Shown one piece after another: positions 35,529 to 48,936 of a DNA stretch of 64,000 nucleotides; position 1 is the first letter of the stretch, and the number at the start of each line of letters is the position of its first letter. The notes under the pieces are model-generated. The model was given only the letters and a program-made list of their open reading frames with translations. It made no database searches and was not told the origin of the DNA. This stretch comes from Nyssa sinensis. Lineage: Eukaryota; Streptophyta; Magnoliopsida; Cornales; Nyssaceae. The stretch spans positions 12,496,562-12,560,561 of the forward strand of contig CM018031.1 in NCBI GenBank assembly GCA_008638375.1. Reading direction: 5' to 3'. A program made the translations under genes and the position numbers.

Positions 35529-36948
35529 TGTAGCTGGTGTACAGGTCTTTTGCACCTATCAGAATGTAGAACGGTCTTAGACACATTTGATTAAAGTTGA
35601 TTTTCGTCAGTCAAATCCCCTCCAATGAATTTGAGCAAACGAGATGTTATCATTATTTCAACTGACAACCACCTGTAATGCATAAGCATTTTCCAAATCG
35701 CAGAACAATGGTTTTCAGGCCGTAGGTCATGAGTTACAAGGTTAATTTATGACTGGTTAAATTTGCTTAATTTATCAATATTTAAATTTAAATTCTTATC
35801 TTCAACTTGAGTTATATGTTTTTAGAATTTTAAGTTTTTAAAGTTATAGAATTTATGGTTCCTTTCTTGAAGTTTAACCCCTATAATAATAAAAAAAAAA
35901 AAAATTAATTTACTAAAATATTTACTTTTCGCGCTTGACTATAGTGTATTAATTTAATCCTCATGGCTATAAAAAAATCTTTATTTTATGATATTTTTTT
36001 TTATCAAACTGGCGAAGCCAACCATCTAGTGCAGTGCATCTGGCAGGTGGAGACAATTTTATTACATTACAAATACATTTTTTTTAATATAAAATTAGAA
36101 GCCTGGAACAGCTGTATTATTTATTCTTTTATTTTTGATATTGCGTAAAAAAACAAAACAAAACAAATACGCGGAGAAAATGAGACAAATGATTAACTTC
36201 AGAGGAGAATATTTTAATAATTAAAATAAACATAATATAAAACAATTATATGAATAAAATATGAAATAAATTATATTTTAGCGCACACACATTCCCAATG
36301 TGGGATCACAGGTGAGAAGCACTAGAATGATTCCAATATTAAGGATAACAACGTCTTAAATTCTTAATATTTGTTTGAAGTCGTTAAGTTGTCTTTCTAA
36401 GTACATGTCTTTCCCGACATTAGGAGCTCTTAAACCAAATATTTATGTTTTTAATCCACTTAGATTAGGTAATTTACTAGCTTAAGAGCTTTAGAGCATG
36501 CGACCGCGCGTGAAATAGTCAAACTGACAAGATTATTAGTTATTAAGAATCTTTTTGTTTTAATAATGCTATGAGTTGTGTTATACAACTTAAAAATTCA
36601 TTCTAATTAGACAAGTCGAAACCACATGGATGGTTGTGTGAAGTTTTGTTTTGTTTGAGAATAATAAATATTCGTGAGATTATTACATGTCACTTCAGTC
36701 GATTTATCATTTCGTTGATGTCTTTTGACTTATTTTTCATTTTCTTAATTCTCTTTGAGCTGGAAATTTTTTTTTTTGGAGGGAATATAATTCTTTATCT
36801 AATATTTATGGAGATCAGTCTTTAATGTTTTTTATTTTCTATTGTTCCTCCCTCTCCGACACCACACACACACATAACTATATATATTGAATTCTTTTAA
36901 AATTTATGATTAATGGAAGGCCTTTGTGTGTGTTATCATTTTATGTAT

Positions 36949-36979
<31 letters not shown>

Positions 36980-37800
36980 GATATAGAAAATGAAAGGAGA
37001 GTTGAAAAGTAGCTACATTGTGGTGAAGCATGGTTGGTGTTCAATTATTCAGCAAGTGGGTGCTTGTCGTTTGCCAAATCTGATTCTTCCCACGAAAGGA
37101 CACCTGCGGTATGGCGTTACGAAGGGCAAATAGGTCATTTGGTGACAAACCTCAGCTAATTTGATGGACACGTTGTCCTATTCAATAGGAAGTGCGACAA
37201 TCGAGGCACCCCCATTAGTAAACAAGGATGCTGTCCTAATCAGTCAACCGGAGAACATTTTTCATGTGAGAATTAAAATACAGCATCTTTCCATTTGGAT
37301 TGTGCTTTCAAAAATAATTATAAATAAAATTTTGAAATTCTTAAAATGATACTGCCTTTTTAATATTTCTATTAATAATTTATAAATATTTCTTTTACAA
37401 TCTAAGAAATTTTTTAAATAGAAACAGTGTCCCTTTTTTTTTTTTGGGGGGAATTTTTCAATTAGGTAATTTTTTTTGCATTTATCAGTAAAAGTAAGAG
37501 TGAGTAGTTTCATTTTAATTTCAAAAATTTGTAGAGAAACTTTTATAGTTATTAGAAATTTTAAGAAAGATAAATGTAATTTATTATTTTATATTTATTT
37601 TTTTGGTATTTTTATACCCCTTTATAGTAATTTGTTTATAGAATCTTGTTAAGAATTAATAAATTTATTTTTTAAAAATAAAAGAGAATAATTTTTTGTA
37701 TAATAATTTATTAATTTTAGATATAACTATTGTAAAAAATAATAACCTTCTTTCGAATACCAAATATCGAACCTGAACTTGAATTTGATTTGACGTTCAT
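33700..37800. other. Gene-poor AT-rich DNA with microsatellites
   Basis: No supported gene. (AT)n runs lie at 34598-34618, 35488-35523 and 36963-36979. A GC-richer patch at 34690-34870 contains a CACGTG G-box and a CGCGCG run, but no recognisable gene. Around 36285-36330 CATTCCCAATGTGGGAT is a short inverted repeat of a type often seen in plant retroelement ends. Confidence 0.35.
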
Positions 37801-37807
37801 CCAATAT

Positions 37808-38344
37808 AGGGGTGTCAATTTTAACACGACTCGAACACGACACGAAATTAACGGGTTTGGGTTTAACATAAGTGGGTTTGGATCATAAACAGGTTGATAC
37901 GTATAACACGATTAATAAATAGATTGTGTTTAGGGTTTTACTAATATTAACCCGTTTAACTACGACTTAATACGTTTAATTATAAAATATATTATGAGTT
38001 AAAGTAATTCGTCTCAAATCACATATTTATCAAGGTTTTGAGACTTTTATTTATAAAAGAGATTTCTACTTTGATTTGGCCCATATTCAAAGTTATTAAA
38101 CTTGAAAATTATCTATACATATTAAAAGATAGGTTAATTTTTTTATTTAAAAAATAAAAAAATTAAAATAAACGGGTTAAGTGTGTCGACACATGTAACA
38201 TGTTTAATAAATGTGTTAGATTTGAGGTTTTGAAACTTGACACGATTAATTAATAGTGTCGGATTAAGGGTTCACACATATTTTCGAACATGTATACCTT
38301 GACACGACCCGAACACGACTGCGATAATACGAATTGACACACCT
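37808..38344. mobile_element. MITE-like element with AGG(G/T)GTGTCAATT termini
   Basis: The left end AGGGGTGTCAATT and the right end, AGGTGTGTCAATT when reverse-complemented, form a 13-bp terminal inverted repeat with one mismatch. Subterminal AACACGACTCGAACACGAC and ACGACCCGAACACGAC motifs reinforce the pairing. The interior is non-coding. I could not find a clear target duplication, so the superfamily is open. Confidence 0.55.
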
Positions 38345-41300
38345 AATACAATAGCATCGTTGCGTGAAAGGACATGTCTTAAATATTGAGTTAACTGTAT
38401 TCAATATTTGACATAAGTTTCAATTCTCGTTATTAAGCAAATTTATGATTAAAATTTCCCATATGGTGAGTAAACCATTGCATGAGGGAGGGGCTCTGCT
38501 CCCAAAATGTGACGAGATCTAGCAACGAATATCACACATCATTTTAGTATAAAGATGCTATCCATTTATACAAGGAATTTGATGAGTATAAAATGAAATA
38601 GAATGTGAAAGAAGAAAAAAAGATGGAAGATATTTGTTGCTTTTAAAATTCAATGTTCATTAAAAAGTAAGTTGAATTTAGCAAACAAGGCCGTATCGGT
38701 CGATATCACCCCTAAGGACCATTTGACCTTTAACTCCTTAAACTACCCCCAATGTGCAGCCCTTCTAGTCTTTTTTGTTTTTCTTTTGGGAGGAGGGCGT
38801 GTTTGGTTGAAGAGTCGTAGTCAAAGTTATTAAATCATTTTTCAAAATGATATATATATATATATATATATATGTTTGAAGAAGGGTGTAATAATACATT
38901 AGATTAACATCAAATACTATGAGACATTCAATAACAATAGACATTCCACTTTAATTGTTTTACTTTGTAACTTATTCATGTTAAAACGCATTAAGATAAT
39001 ATGTTGAAAACTCTTTTTTTTATAACAAAAAAAATCAGAATTCAAGACTTATGTCGTGTACACGTACTTTAGAATATTTTTTTTACCTAATATTGTGCTT
39101 AAAAAAAACTACCCTTATTGTAATAGTAGAATTAACTGTTTATAAAATTTAATTTGTATAAAATAAAATGAGTTATAAGATATGACAATTGACGTATAAT
39201 TATATTAGATTTCTGGTGGATTTTCAATTGTCACAGCTGAATGGAGTGGTGGGACAATTACCTGTAAGGAGGAAAAAGTGCAACGATTTGGACAACCCTA
39301 AACCCTTTCTGCTAATTAAGCACAGTTAAATCTAAAGTGTCAGTGTATGACAGAGAGGAATAAGCCAAAGCAAAAATGAAAATTAAAGGAAAGAATCTTT
39401 AGAATTCAATTCAACAGTTTAGCCAGTATTAGTAATGGGCTTAAGTGTAGGGCCCCCACCAAAGACCAATTTAGAAAAATGATCTCAGCTCCATTATTAC
39501 ATTTAGTTTAACCTGCCCATGTAAACAGTGAATCTAACTAGAATTTGGGATGCAATTGGGGTGGGAGGTGGGGGGTAGAGGAAAAGTATAAATGCCAAAG
39601 ATACCCTCCATCGATCAAATGGTTTGTGCAATGTAAATGAAGGGTAAATAGGTAAGAAAGAAATATCTAAAGGGCAGCTAGCACTTGGGAAGGACTGAGG
39701 GAGGGCTGCTTTGGGGAGGCCAAGACGTGTTAGATTTCCAATGTGTGAGAGAGAGTGAGAGGACAGGACGAAAGCAATGGAGCAGTTGGTCACATCAGAA
39801 GGAGACCGCTTGGTTGTATTGGTTGAAGCGTAGAGAGAGAGAGTGTGTGTTACTGTTCACTCTACAATTGATTCGTGTGGACACACACGGAATCATGGAA
39901 CAACTTTGCGGACACAATCATCGGCTGGAAAAAAAATTCAGTAGAACGGAACTATCGTATTATTGTCTTTGTAATTTGAGTTTTTTTTCGTTTAATTTAC
40001 GCGTCTTACAAAAAATAATAAATTAAAATTAAAATAATAATAATATATAATTATTATTCCATTAGACCTTTTACTTATCAATTAAGATGTTAATTTTTCA
40101 CATGATTCAAAATTATATTATAAATATGAGGTGAAATTAATAAATTTAAGTTAACTATAAATTTGGATTGTAAAAAAATAAATATATTTAATATAATTAA
40201 TAAATAGATTGTATTTAAATTATAATTATATTAACCATTTAATATAACTTAATACATACTTAAATATAAAAACATCATTAATTAGACTATTTTGTTTCGA
40301 TTCGAAAGTTTACTGAGAAAAGAATGTGGTCCCCAACAGTTGACGACCCTTTGATTGGAGATTGGTTACACGCTGTGGAAGTGAAAGTGGGACTACTCAA
40401 TGCCCACTATTTGGAAAACGAAGTTAAAAAGTGAGAGAGAGAGAGAGAAGAGAGAGACGTGTTGTGGGAGGCGATTGTTGGCTGGCTGGAGGTTGAAGAG
40501 GTCCGATTGCGTGTGATTGATCTCATGGAACCGTTTAGAATTGTACTACTACGTGGCAGTATATTATTGTAAAGACAACATGATTGGATCGTAGTTGTTT
40601 CGCTGCTAAAATAATGCAACTTGTCTTGAGCAATGATTTCATAGCACGTGTTGGACCGTTCTATTATATTAAAAAGCCCGACTCAACAGATCATATCTCT
40701 ACAATTTATGTGGGAAGCTGCCCAATGAGGGGTGCTTGAAACCGTATGGTGGTCCCACCACATTAAGTTGCTGTCGTATAATTGTATTTTACCGTTGGTC
40801 TGCACCGTCATTTTGGCGGCCACCTCTTCGACCCGCTTGCCCATGTCGTTTGGATTCTCTCCGGGAGTGACACAATTGAATATCGTGACAGTGGAGGACT
40901 TGACTCGAAAAATGTGTTATAAATTTAAAATTTTTTAATTATTATTTAGAGAATGTATTAGTTAGATAAAATTTAATTACTTATTTTTTTATCAAAAATA
41001 TTTTATAAAATAATTTATTACATAATCACATGAGTTTTTTTTATTTAACCTCCGTGTACGCATATATTCATCTATTTATTAAACTTAAGTAATTTTTTAT
41101 TTTTAATATTAATTTTTTAACAAAATTGAAAAAGTAATTTTAATGTCAATTTTTTAACAAAATTGATGACTGCGACTTTAAATTAATAACAGTTTAAAAT
41201 AACTTATTCACAGTAACAAGGATTAAAGAGTCATTTAAAATTTTTATTAGTTTGAAATAGCATCTTCAAATTATGATTTAAATTTTTTTATAAATTTAGG

Positions 41301-43090
41301 TAAATAAATGAAAACCTGAATGGGTTAGGCTATACCAAACCTAAACAAGGCTGGGTTTGGTAAAAAATTCATAAAATAAAACCCAATTGAAGTGAGTCAA
41401 CTCAATTTTTTGTTCTATCATAATATAATCTTCAGAATTTACTTCTTGTGATCAAATATAACCAGCGATTATTCGGTAAACTCTTGAAAATTTCTAACAG
41501 TTATATTAAAGATCACATTTGTAACATTATACTTAACATGTATACGTGATCTATTATTTGACCGTTAAAATTATTAGGACTTGATCTATTTAATAATTTT
41601 TTAAACTACAACGGTCTTATATTGTTTTTAAGAGTTGATACTAACTTCATCTAAAAATTTTAATCATTAACAACTTATTTGATTCCTCTCTCTTTCATTG
41701 TTGGATAAAAAAAATTTCTTAGTACGTGAAAAATTTTAAGATCTTGTGTCTAATTTTCTATTATCATGTTATATATATTTGACCACAAGCACATATTCAA
41801 GCTGCTTACATAATCAAGATACGACAGTCACAACTATGAAAAATAATTTTTATTGTTTGCTCGAATTGACAAGTACATATAAGATAGTGTTAAGTATATA
41901 TTGATATGAGTTCCTATAGATATCAATAATTTTATCATTCTCAAATTTCATATTTTTTCATAGAAAATTCGAATTGAGTCCTTGTTTGCAACCATCTTCT
42001 TTTTTATCTAATTTTTAAAATTTGAGCTTAAATTCAAAAAAAAAAAAAATTCTGCTCCCAATTGCAGCATTTTTATTATTTTTGGTTGCTATTACTTTGC
42101 AAGGAAAACTCAAATTTAGAATATTCTCTTTTTTTTTTTTTCAAATTTGAACTTATGTAAAAATTTTGAAGAATGACCTGGCTCCCAATTTTGTATTTTC
42201 ATTATTTTTTGAAAAATAAAATTTATTTTTGTAATTATATTGTGTTTTGCATTTTAATGTACTAACACTTTATTAGATGTAGATCAAATCGTGTGATTAA
42301 TGTGAACCAATTATAAATCTACAATATCACTTAGAAACAAAATTTAAGCATAACAACATTACTCTCCCTAAATATTATATAAAATAATGCTAAATATTAT
42401 GGATTCTCTTACTCTTGTTTCTCACTTTTGGATATAAAGTGATGAAACCTTGCATACATTTATTAGAGTCGATTGCACCCACATTAGTTTTAAGAGTCAA
42501 AAAATCTATTTAACATTTTCCTACTATATATATATATATATATAGTAATATTATATATAACGAATTTTCTCACTCTTAAACACAAGATAAACATAAGATG
42601 ATGAAATCAATTATAATAATTATATGTAAATCTCATCACTTTATCTTTAAAAAATAATAATAAGATAGTGTGAAAATTCGTTATATTTATCATTTTTCTT
42701 GTATATATGGTGTGTATATATATATACACACACATGAAAAAACATATCTTTATTTTTTTACATTTCAACAAATTCTGAATTAAAGTTCAGATCCACTCCA
42801 TGTATACTAAGAATGATAGGATTATATTTGAATCATTAATCCATGTTGATTAGAGATGTATTAGGTCCAATTGAACTAGTGCCAGCTGCTGGGCAGGTGG
42901 AGCTTCCATCAGTCGTCATGAAGGGCCAACCCGTGCTTATTTCACAATTCAAAATTAAATTAAGAAATGGTAATCTTTTCTGTTAATAAAAAAATGGAAC
43001 AGAGAGGGTGTCTATTAGTAGTATAATAATGAGGAGGACCTTTTTATTTTCATAAGTTGCAGTATCCACAAACACCATACTATCCAATCA
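38345..43090. other. Gene-poor AT-rich DNA upstream of the MYB gene
   Basis: No supported gene. A short region at 40080-40290 (ATTAATAAATAGATTGTATT and following) looks like a degenerate copy of the interior of the 37.8-38.3 kb element. (AT)n runs lie at 38851-38873 and 42529-42543. ORFs at 39503-39793 (minus) and 39685-40026 (plus) overlap each other and have no recognisable domain. Confidence 0.35.
42557..42684. mobile_element. Small MITE, ATAACGAATTTTC termini
   Basis: ATAACGAATTTTCTCACTCTT on the left is mirrored by AAGATAGTGTGAAAATTCGTTAT on the right. A similar inverted repeat occurs within the GH3 gene at 60351-60481, which suggests a small local family. Confidence 0.5.
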
Positions 43091-43685
43091 CAACCCTCCA
43101 CCTTCCTCTCCTCTCTCTCTCCACTTTGTTTTTTGCTCTGTAGATCTCTCTCTTCAGAGATTTTAACAGGTTTGGATTAATTCCTCGAAGCTTACTGGTT
43201 TGCTTTTCCATTTTCATCATCCTTTTCTGCTTTCTTCCTCTCTTATTATTTGTTGCTCAAAATTCAAGGAAAAAGGAAGAAAGCAAAAACCTTTCCCCAC
43301 CTTTTCTCCCAAGCCCCACAATTCCCCCGAATTCAGAATTTTCCCTCTGTTTTCACACTTGGGGGTTTCCATTTTCTAGCTTTTGGGTGTCCTTTTACTC
43401 CCCAGGTTCCTCATATACTGCCTTCTTTCATGTATTTTCAGTTTCTCCCTCTTTCCTAATTGGGATATTGAGAGGTTGAAGCTGGAGAAAACAAGTGCCG
43501 GCTCTCACTAATAACCTTTCCCCTAATCCCTGTTCAAATTCGAGAAAGCTTATATTTCACTTGCTTAGAGTTGCTACTGGGTCCTGCTCTTTATCTCCTT
43601 TCTCTTTTCCTGGAAAGTTCAATGGGTGCAAATCTTATTAGGGAGTTTTAGGGTTTTGTCTTGGAGTAGAAAATTATAATTTTAG

Positions 43686-43717
<32 letters not shown>

Positions 43718-44006
43718 ATTGGGAGATTTTCTTTGATTTGGAAAGGTGGGCCTTTTTCAGATTCCTGAGGGAGGGTGGCTGTACAGAAAAAGGTATTCTG
43801 ATTCCTTTGCAAATGCTTGTTGATTTAACACTGATATTGTCATTGTAAAACCTCCACCTCTCTGTATTTCCACTCTGGGTTTCTCCCTTTCTTGCTCTGT
43901 TTTTCCTCTGTTTCACCAGAATTCAAAACCTCGAGCCGGAACTTAGCTACAAATTTGCGAAATATCGGATATTTTCAATTCAAGTTTTGCTTGGTAATTC
44001 GATGTG
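43091..44006 (+). other. 5' leader region of the MYB gene
   Basis: This is a CT-rich, transcribed-looking sequence upstream of the MYB start, possibly with a leader intron. The last upstream ATG (44002) is followed at once by TGA, and that stop overlaps the main ATG (ATGTGATG). The main frame is therefore preceded by a start-stop minimal uORF. Confidence 0.4.
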
Positions 44007-45175
44007 ATGAGATTAGGAATGGAGATTCTGTCCCGGGCATCATATCTTCCTAACTCGAATTGGTTGCTAGAAGAAAGCAGAAGCACAAAATGGACTCGTG
44101 CAGAGAATAAGATATTTGAGAACGCTCTTGCACAATACGACAAGGACACGCCGGATAGGTGGCAGAAAGTGGCGGCGCTGATCCCTGGGAAGACGGTGGT
44201 GGATGTTATGAAGCAATATAAGGAATTGGAGGATGATGTGAGTAGGATAGAAGCAGGGCAGATTCCAATTCCGGGCTATAGTACTTCTCCTTTTACATTG
44301 GAGTGGGGTAACAGTAACTGGTTTCGATAGTTTCAAACAGCCGTATAGCCCTGGAGGAAAGCAATTCTCCTCAACTCGGCCTTCAGAACACGAAAGGAAG
44401 AAAGGGGTTCCATGGACTGAAGAAGAGCATAAGTAAGTTTCTCCTACAGATTTTTGTTCTTTTTATATCCTTAAAGTGTGTTAATTATGAGTAATATATG
44501 GCATGAAACTAGCTTGAATAAACTAGGATTAGCTTTTGGTTAGCAGAATTTGGGTAAATTTCTTCTGATCAAACTTAAAACATAAATGTACCTGCAAAAA
44601 GAATTTGGTTATATTTCTAGTTTTTCTATGTTTGTTGCTAACATTCAAATGACATTGTTTTTGGGTAATTCAGTCGTAGGTTGTTTCTGATGGGTCTTAA
44701 AAAGTATGGGAAAGGTGACTGGAGAAATATCTCGCGCAATTTTGTCATCACTAGAACACCGACTCAGGTGGCTAGCCATGCTCAGAAGTACTTTATCCGG
44801 CAGCTTTCAGGTGGGAAAGATAAAAGGAGAGCCAGTATCCATGATATAACAACCGTCAATCTCAACGACAATCAAACTCCTTCTCCAGACAATAAAAGAC
44901 ATACTTCACCGAAGCAGTCCGTGCATTCCCAGCAGCCAAATTCTGCTTCCGTGGCCAGATCACAATTTCAATGGAATCGGCCGAATAATGGAGTGGGAAT
45001 AGCTTTCAACACAACACATGGAAATGTGTTCTCGTCCAATCCTTATGGGACTAACTCCAATGGGATTAAAATGGAGGGTCAAACTCTGCACAGAGGTGCT
45101 ATGCATGAATCTTACCTCGGATCTCAAAATATGGTTTTTCAGATGCAGTCTGCACAGCACTACCCTCATGGATGA
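44007..45175 (+). pseudogene. DIV: DIVARICATA-like MYB transcription factor with a one-base insertion
   Basis: Two exons, 44007-44432 and 44674-45175, encode a plant MYB-related regulator. The first SANT domain (about residues 25-80) carries KWTRAENKIFENAL, DTPDRWQKVAALIPGKT and MKQYKELEDDV. It is followed by IPIPGYSTSPFTLEW. The second domain carries [30 protein letters not shown] and the diagnostic SHAQKYF, then [19 protein letters not shown] chose the ATG at 44007 because MEILS starts four codons later, as in relatives. Between the domains, AACTGGTTTCGATAG has one extra base. The literal frame ends at TAG 44328-44330 after 108 residues, whereas the next frame continues FDSFKQPY and on into the second domain. 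The exons without that base total 927 nt, or 308 residues, a normal family length. The shift cannot be spliced out because the only GT-AG window there is about 25 bp. It is either a fresh lesion or a consensus error. Confidence 0.85.
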
Positions 45176-46816
45176 GATAACAGTTGTCACGAATATGCTC
45201 AATGGCTTGAAATGCCTTATCCTCAGTAGTCTAGCTTGCTTTGTGTTTTTTTTTTAAAAAAAATTTCTGGTGTTATGTGAATATGTTAATTGGCACTTGA
45301 GTTAGTCCTTAGCATTTGAAATTGAGGGAGACAGGATCATACCTTGCTATTTCAACTTCAAATTCTGAAATGTGAAGCCCAAACAGGACACTCTCAAAAT
45401 TTGTGTTTTCCTTGTATCAAACATTCGCATCTCTACCCGGATTAGAAACTGGATTCAAGGCAAAAGAGTGGACGATCAAGTCCTCCTGTATAAAGATTAG
45501 GATGCAGAAAACAAATGGTGAGAATTCAAAGTTAGCATAGAGAATGTAGTACCAGCATCAGCAAGATTAGCGTCTTCAATCGTGAGTTGAACACTAGCAA
45601 GATTCATCTGTAACCTTCTTATGGAGTTAATGGGAGGAAGATTTATGGGCTTATTGGTGATATCTGTACTAACGGTCGTTGCCTTTTTACTTTCTAAACT
45701 TCAATCAAATGTATTATTCCAATTGATACAATACTTTTATGTAACTGATCCAGAGTGAAATTGGGAATTGATGATCAGTTTTCTTCCACAGGACATTTTC
45801 TTTGATATTAGAGAACAAGCTATTAGATGCTTAGTTCAAATTGGTTGCCACAAGGCATTTTCTTTGGAATTCCATAGCATCTGATTGCATGCCTTTCTTT
45901 CATAACACTTTCAGACCATAAAATAGCCTAGTTGACCGTGCTTGACCTGCGAACCTTGTTCTAAGCTATCAATATTCTACCAATTAAAGAATCATATGCT
46001 TCAATCTCTTTCTTTTTTCTTCTTTTTTTTTTTTACTTTTTCTTTTTTGTGTTCCCCTTCTGGTAGATAATCTTTCTTCCTTTTGAGATCTTCCTCGTGG
46101 GGCCTTTTGAGAAAGAAGAAGATCCTATGCGTACAACCAAATTAATTAATAATTGAATTAGGAGTATGTAGTAAAAAGTAAGATTCATGCCAGATTACAC
46201 CTCTAATATATGTTTTGTCTTTTTTTCCCTGTTAATCTTTTGCCTTAACCCCCTTGTTTAGATTAACTTATTTAATATGTTTCTCTTCTAGATTCAATTC
46301 TTAATAGTGATAAGACTATTGCACTACCATGGTATTGTGTTTTCAGTGGCAACCTGTTCATTTTCAAAGAAAAAAGCATGGTTCAAGTCTCTGCAGGAAA
46401 AGGGGAAGCGACTCAATAGGGATTTAATATCATGGACTCTACTAATTGGCTAAGCTATAGAAAAGAAAAGAAATATATTCAAAAGGCTTTCAGTGTTCTC
46501 TATGGAGCTTAAATTGTGACCCTGTTCTCGGAGACACTATCTGGCTTTTCATTAGGCAGAAAAGAGTCATTTACAATTTAATAATCTTTGTAGATCATAA
46601 TTTTATATTTTTAAATGGGCTCTAAATCTCCTTTGGTGGGGGAAATTTCACTGCAATTCTTCCGAACAAGAATCCTCTACCTAATTATTGTTTAGTTGAA
46701 GTAATGATTATCTAATAAGACAATGTGACAATGATTAATTACTAGTAAATTAGTAATACCATAAAAGTTTGTTGAAGTAGCAAAGGACCACACTTTTTTG
46801 TTCAACCATCAAATTA

Positions 46817-46887
<71 letters not shown>

Positions 46888-48936
46888 ACACTCACGCAAT
46901 ACATACAAAGAAAAAAAGTTCATCCACCATCCCCAATTGCTAGATTCAAAGTTCACTTGGCTCATTATGGTGATGAGTTGATCACTGTCTCAGAGTAGGT
47001 ATCAAAATAAATAAATAGAAAAAGAAAGGACAAATGGTAAAAAACAAATTTCAATTTGTAGTATTCGGTTTCCATCTCTTATTCCCTTTTCATTTGTTGT
47101 TATTTCTTTTCTGTTTCCATTGGCATTTTTGTTGCAGCAGCAACTATCATGAAAAGCCAGCGACCACCCATGTCACTTCTGTTCTGTATAGTACGTTCAG
47201 TCCCACTCCCACCCATTAAGCAAGGAATTCAAGGCAACATGAGCTATATTTATGGTCATTCCAATAAGATTTTTCATAGCAAGTGGCAAAATTAACCACT
47301 TTCTTTTTCAAAAGGAGAAGCCTTTCTGCAAGTTGCATTATAAAGCACCTTGGCCGCCGTATTTTAATTTTGATCAACCCGTTAACTAGTTACCACCACA
47401 TAAATAATGCGATGAGTGATTGTTCCCTTTAGTTATCTTGCTTTCCTCTCCATGTTTAGACAATTTTCTGATTCTTCTCTCTTACAAAGGCTTCAAAGAA
47501 TCAAGTATAAGGCCATTTCAACAAATAGCCAATGATGCTTTAATTCATAGCTAGAAAAAATATTGGAAGAAAAGGGGCTCAGTGAGAGGCTGTGTCTGGA
47601 AGCAAATTTAATTCTCTACCCTTATACTGGCCCACACAGATCTACGAATAATCTCTTGTGGGGGGTGTTGTTACAAATCTATCAGAGAAAAGAATATAGA
47701 AGGATGGAAAGCTGAAGATGCATTATATCTCAATGACATCAAATAATATAATCCATCCATTGAGGTTAATTATACTTTACAAATAGATATGGTTTATCAT
47801 ATGATCCTAAAGCATCTTTGGAAGATGGATAATGGTAAATCAGAGAGTAGATACCAGAACCATAATTGGCTAGGATATGTGGATTTGGTTGAGAAAGCAA
47901 GGACTGGCTGCCCGTTTGCTTTTGTTGAGATCATATCCATCATAAGCCAAATCCTATAAATAGAAAGCTTGATAGTCCTCCAATCGGTTACCCTAATAAA
48001 AAAATCCACTAACAGCCTTAGGGAAATGCCTCAGCTAAACCACCATAAACCGTTGACACTAATCATGATTAGGAACATGAGTTAAGCCACCACAAACTGT
48101 TGACACTTACTAATTATTAAGACTAGAAACAGAGTGTTGGACTAAACTCATATAGAAGGAATGCAGACTGAATTTAATTACAAACTAGAAAATTTAACAA
48201 CAACCAAGCATTTTGCAATGCAACTACAATATTTCTGTGTACATATTTTTGGCCATGAATAAATTTGGATCTGCATTATGACAAGAAAAACAGCACAATA
48301 AGTGGATAGAGAAGCTGGTGTTGGGTGGTTGTCATGAATTCACCTAAATTCTTGATGACCCGATACAATCCGATTTTTTTTGACCCATTTTGTTTGGGTA
48401 TTTTTGAACTAGTTCGTCCCTGATTTTGTAACCAGCATATATAAGGGTAGTGTTTTTAAGAATCCTTTTAATGAGAAGATATGTGAGCTGTTTGTAAAGA
48501 AGATTTCGGGTTTGTGTGTGTTTTGTTCTTGTAATCTCCTCGATACATAATGGATTAATAATTGCTGCCCGTAGACGTAGGCATCTTGCCTAATCACGTA
48601 TATCTTGCGTTTTTTTTTTTTTGTGTTTTTGTTTATTTTTCTTGTTGAGATTAATTTATTATTTGTTTTTATTGCTTCTACACAACAAACTGGAATATGC
48701 AAAATGAAATATTTCAATTGATAAATGTCCAAGGATCAATTTTAGATAGGAAAGGAGGAGAAACATAATTAGTACAAGTTATCTAGGACTTTCTTGTTGA
48801 GAATTCTTGCCCTAGTAAGATTTGAAGCAACAGTGTAAATGAATTGCTTTAATTATACTATTAGACTAAAGATGCAATAAGTTCAATTGTAAGAAAAGTG
48901 TGATGAGGAAGAAATCTGTTGATGACTTATCCGTAC
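45176..48936. other. MYB 3' flank and gene-poor DNA
   Basis: The MYB 3' UTR lies at the start. No other gene is supported. A long (CT)n run with a (CA)n tail at 46819-46892 produces a low-complexity frame that is not a gene. Confidence 0.4.
46819..46892. repeat. (CT)n(CA)n compound microsatellite
   Basis: About 28 CT units are followed by a short (CA)n run. Confidence 0.9.

Noticed and set aside
37808..38344. hAT element with an 8-bp target duplication
   Set aside because: The termini are inverted, but the flanks (CCAATAT / AATACAAT) do not give a convincing duplication, so no superfamily is assigned.
39503..40026. Protein-coding gene on either strand
   Set aside because: The frames on both strands overlap, lack domains, splice context and promoter signals, and have low-complexity ends.
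46798..46998. Open frame coding a Ser-Leu repeat
   Set aside because: It is a direct translation of the (CT)n microsatellite, with no flanking gene structure.
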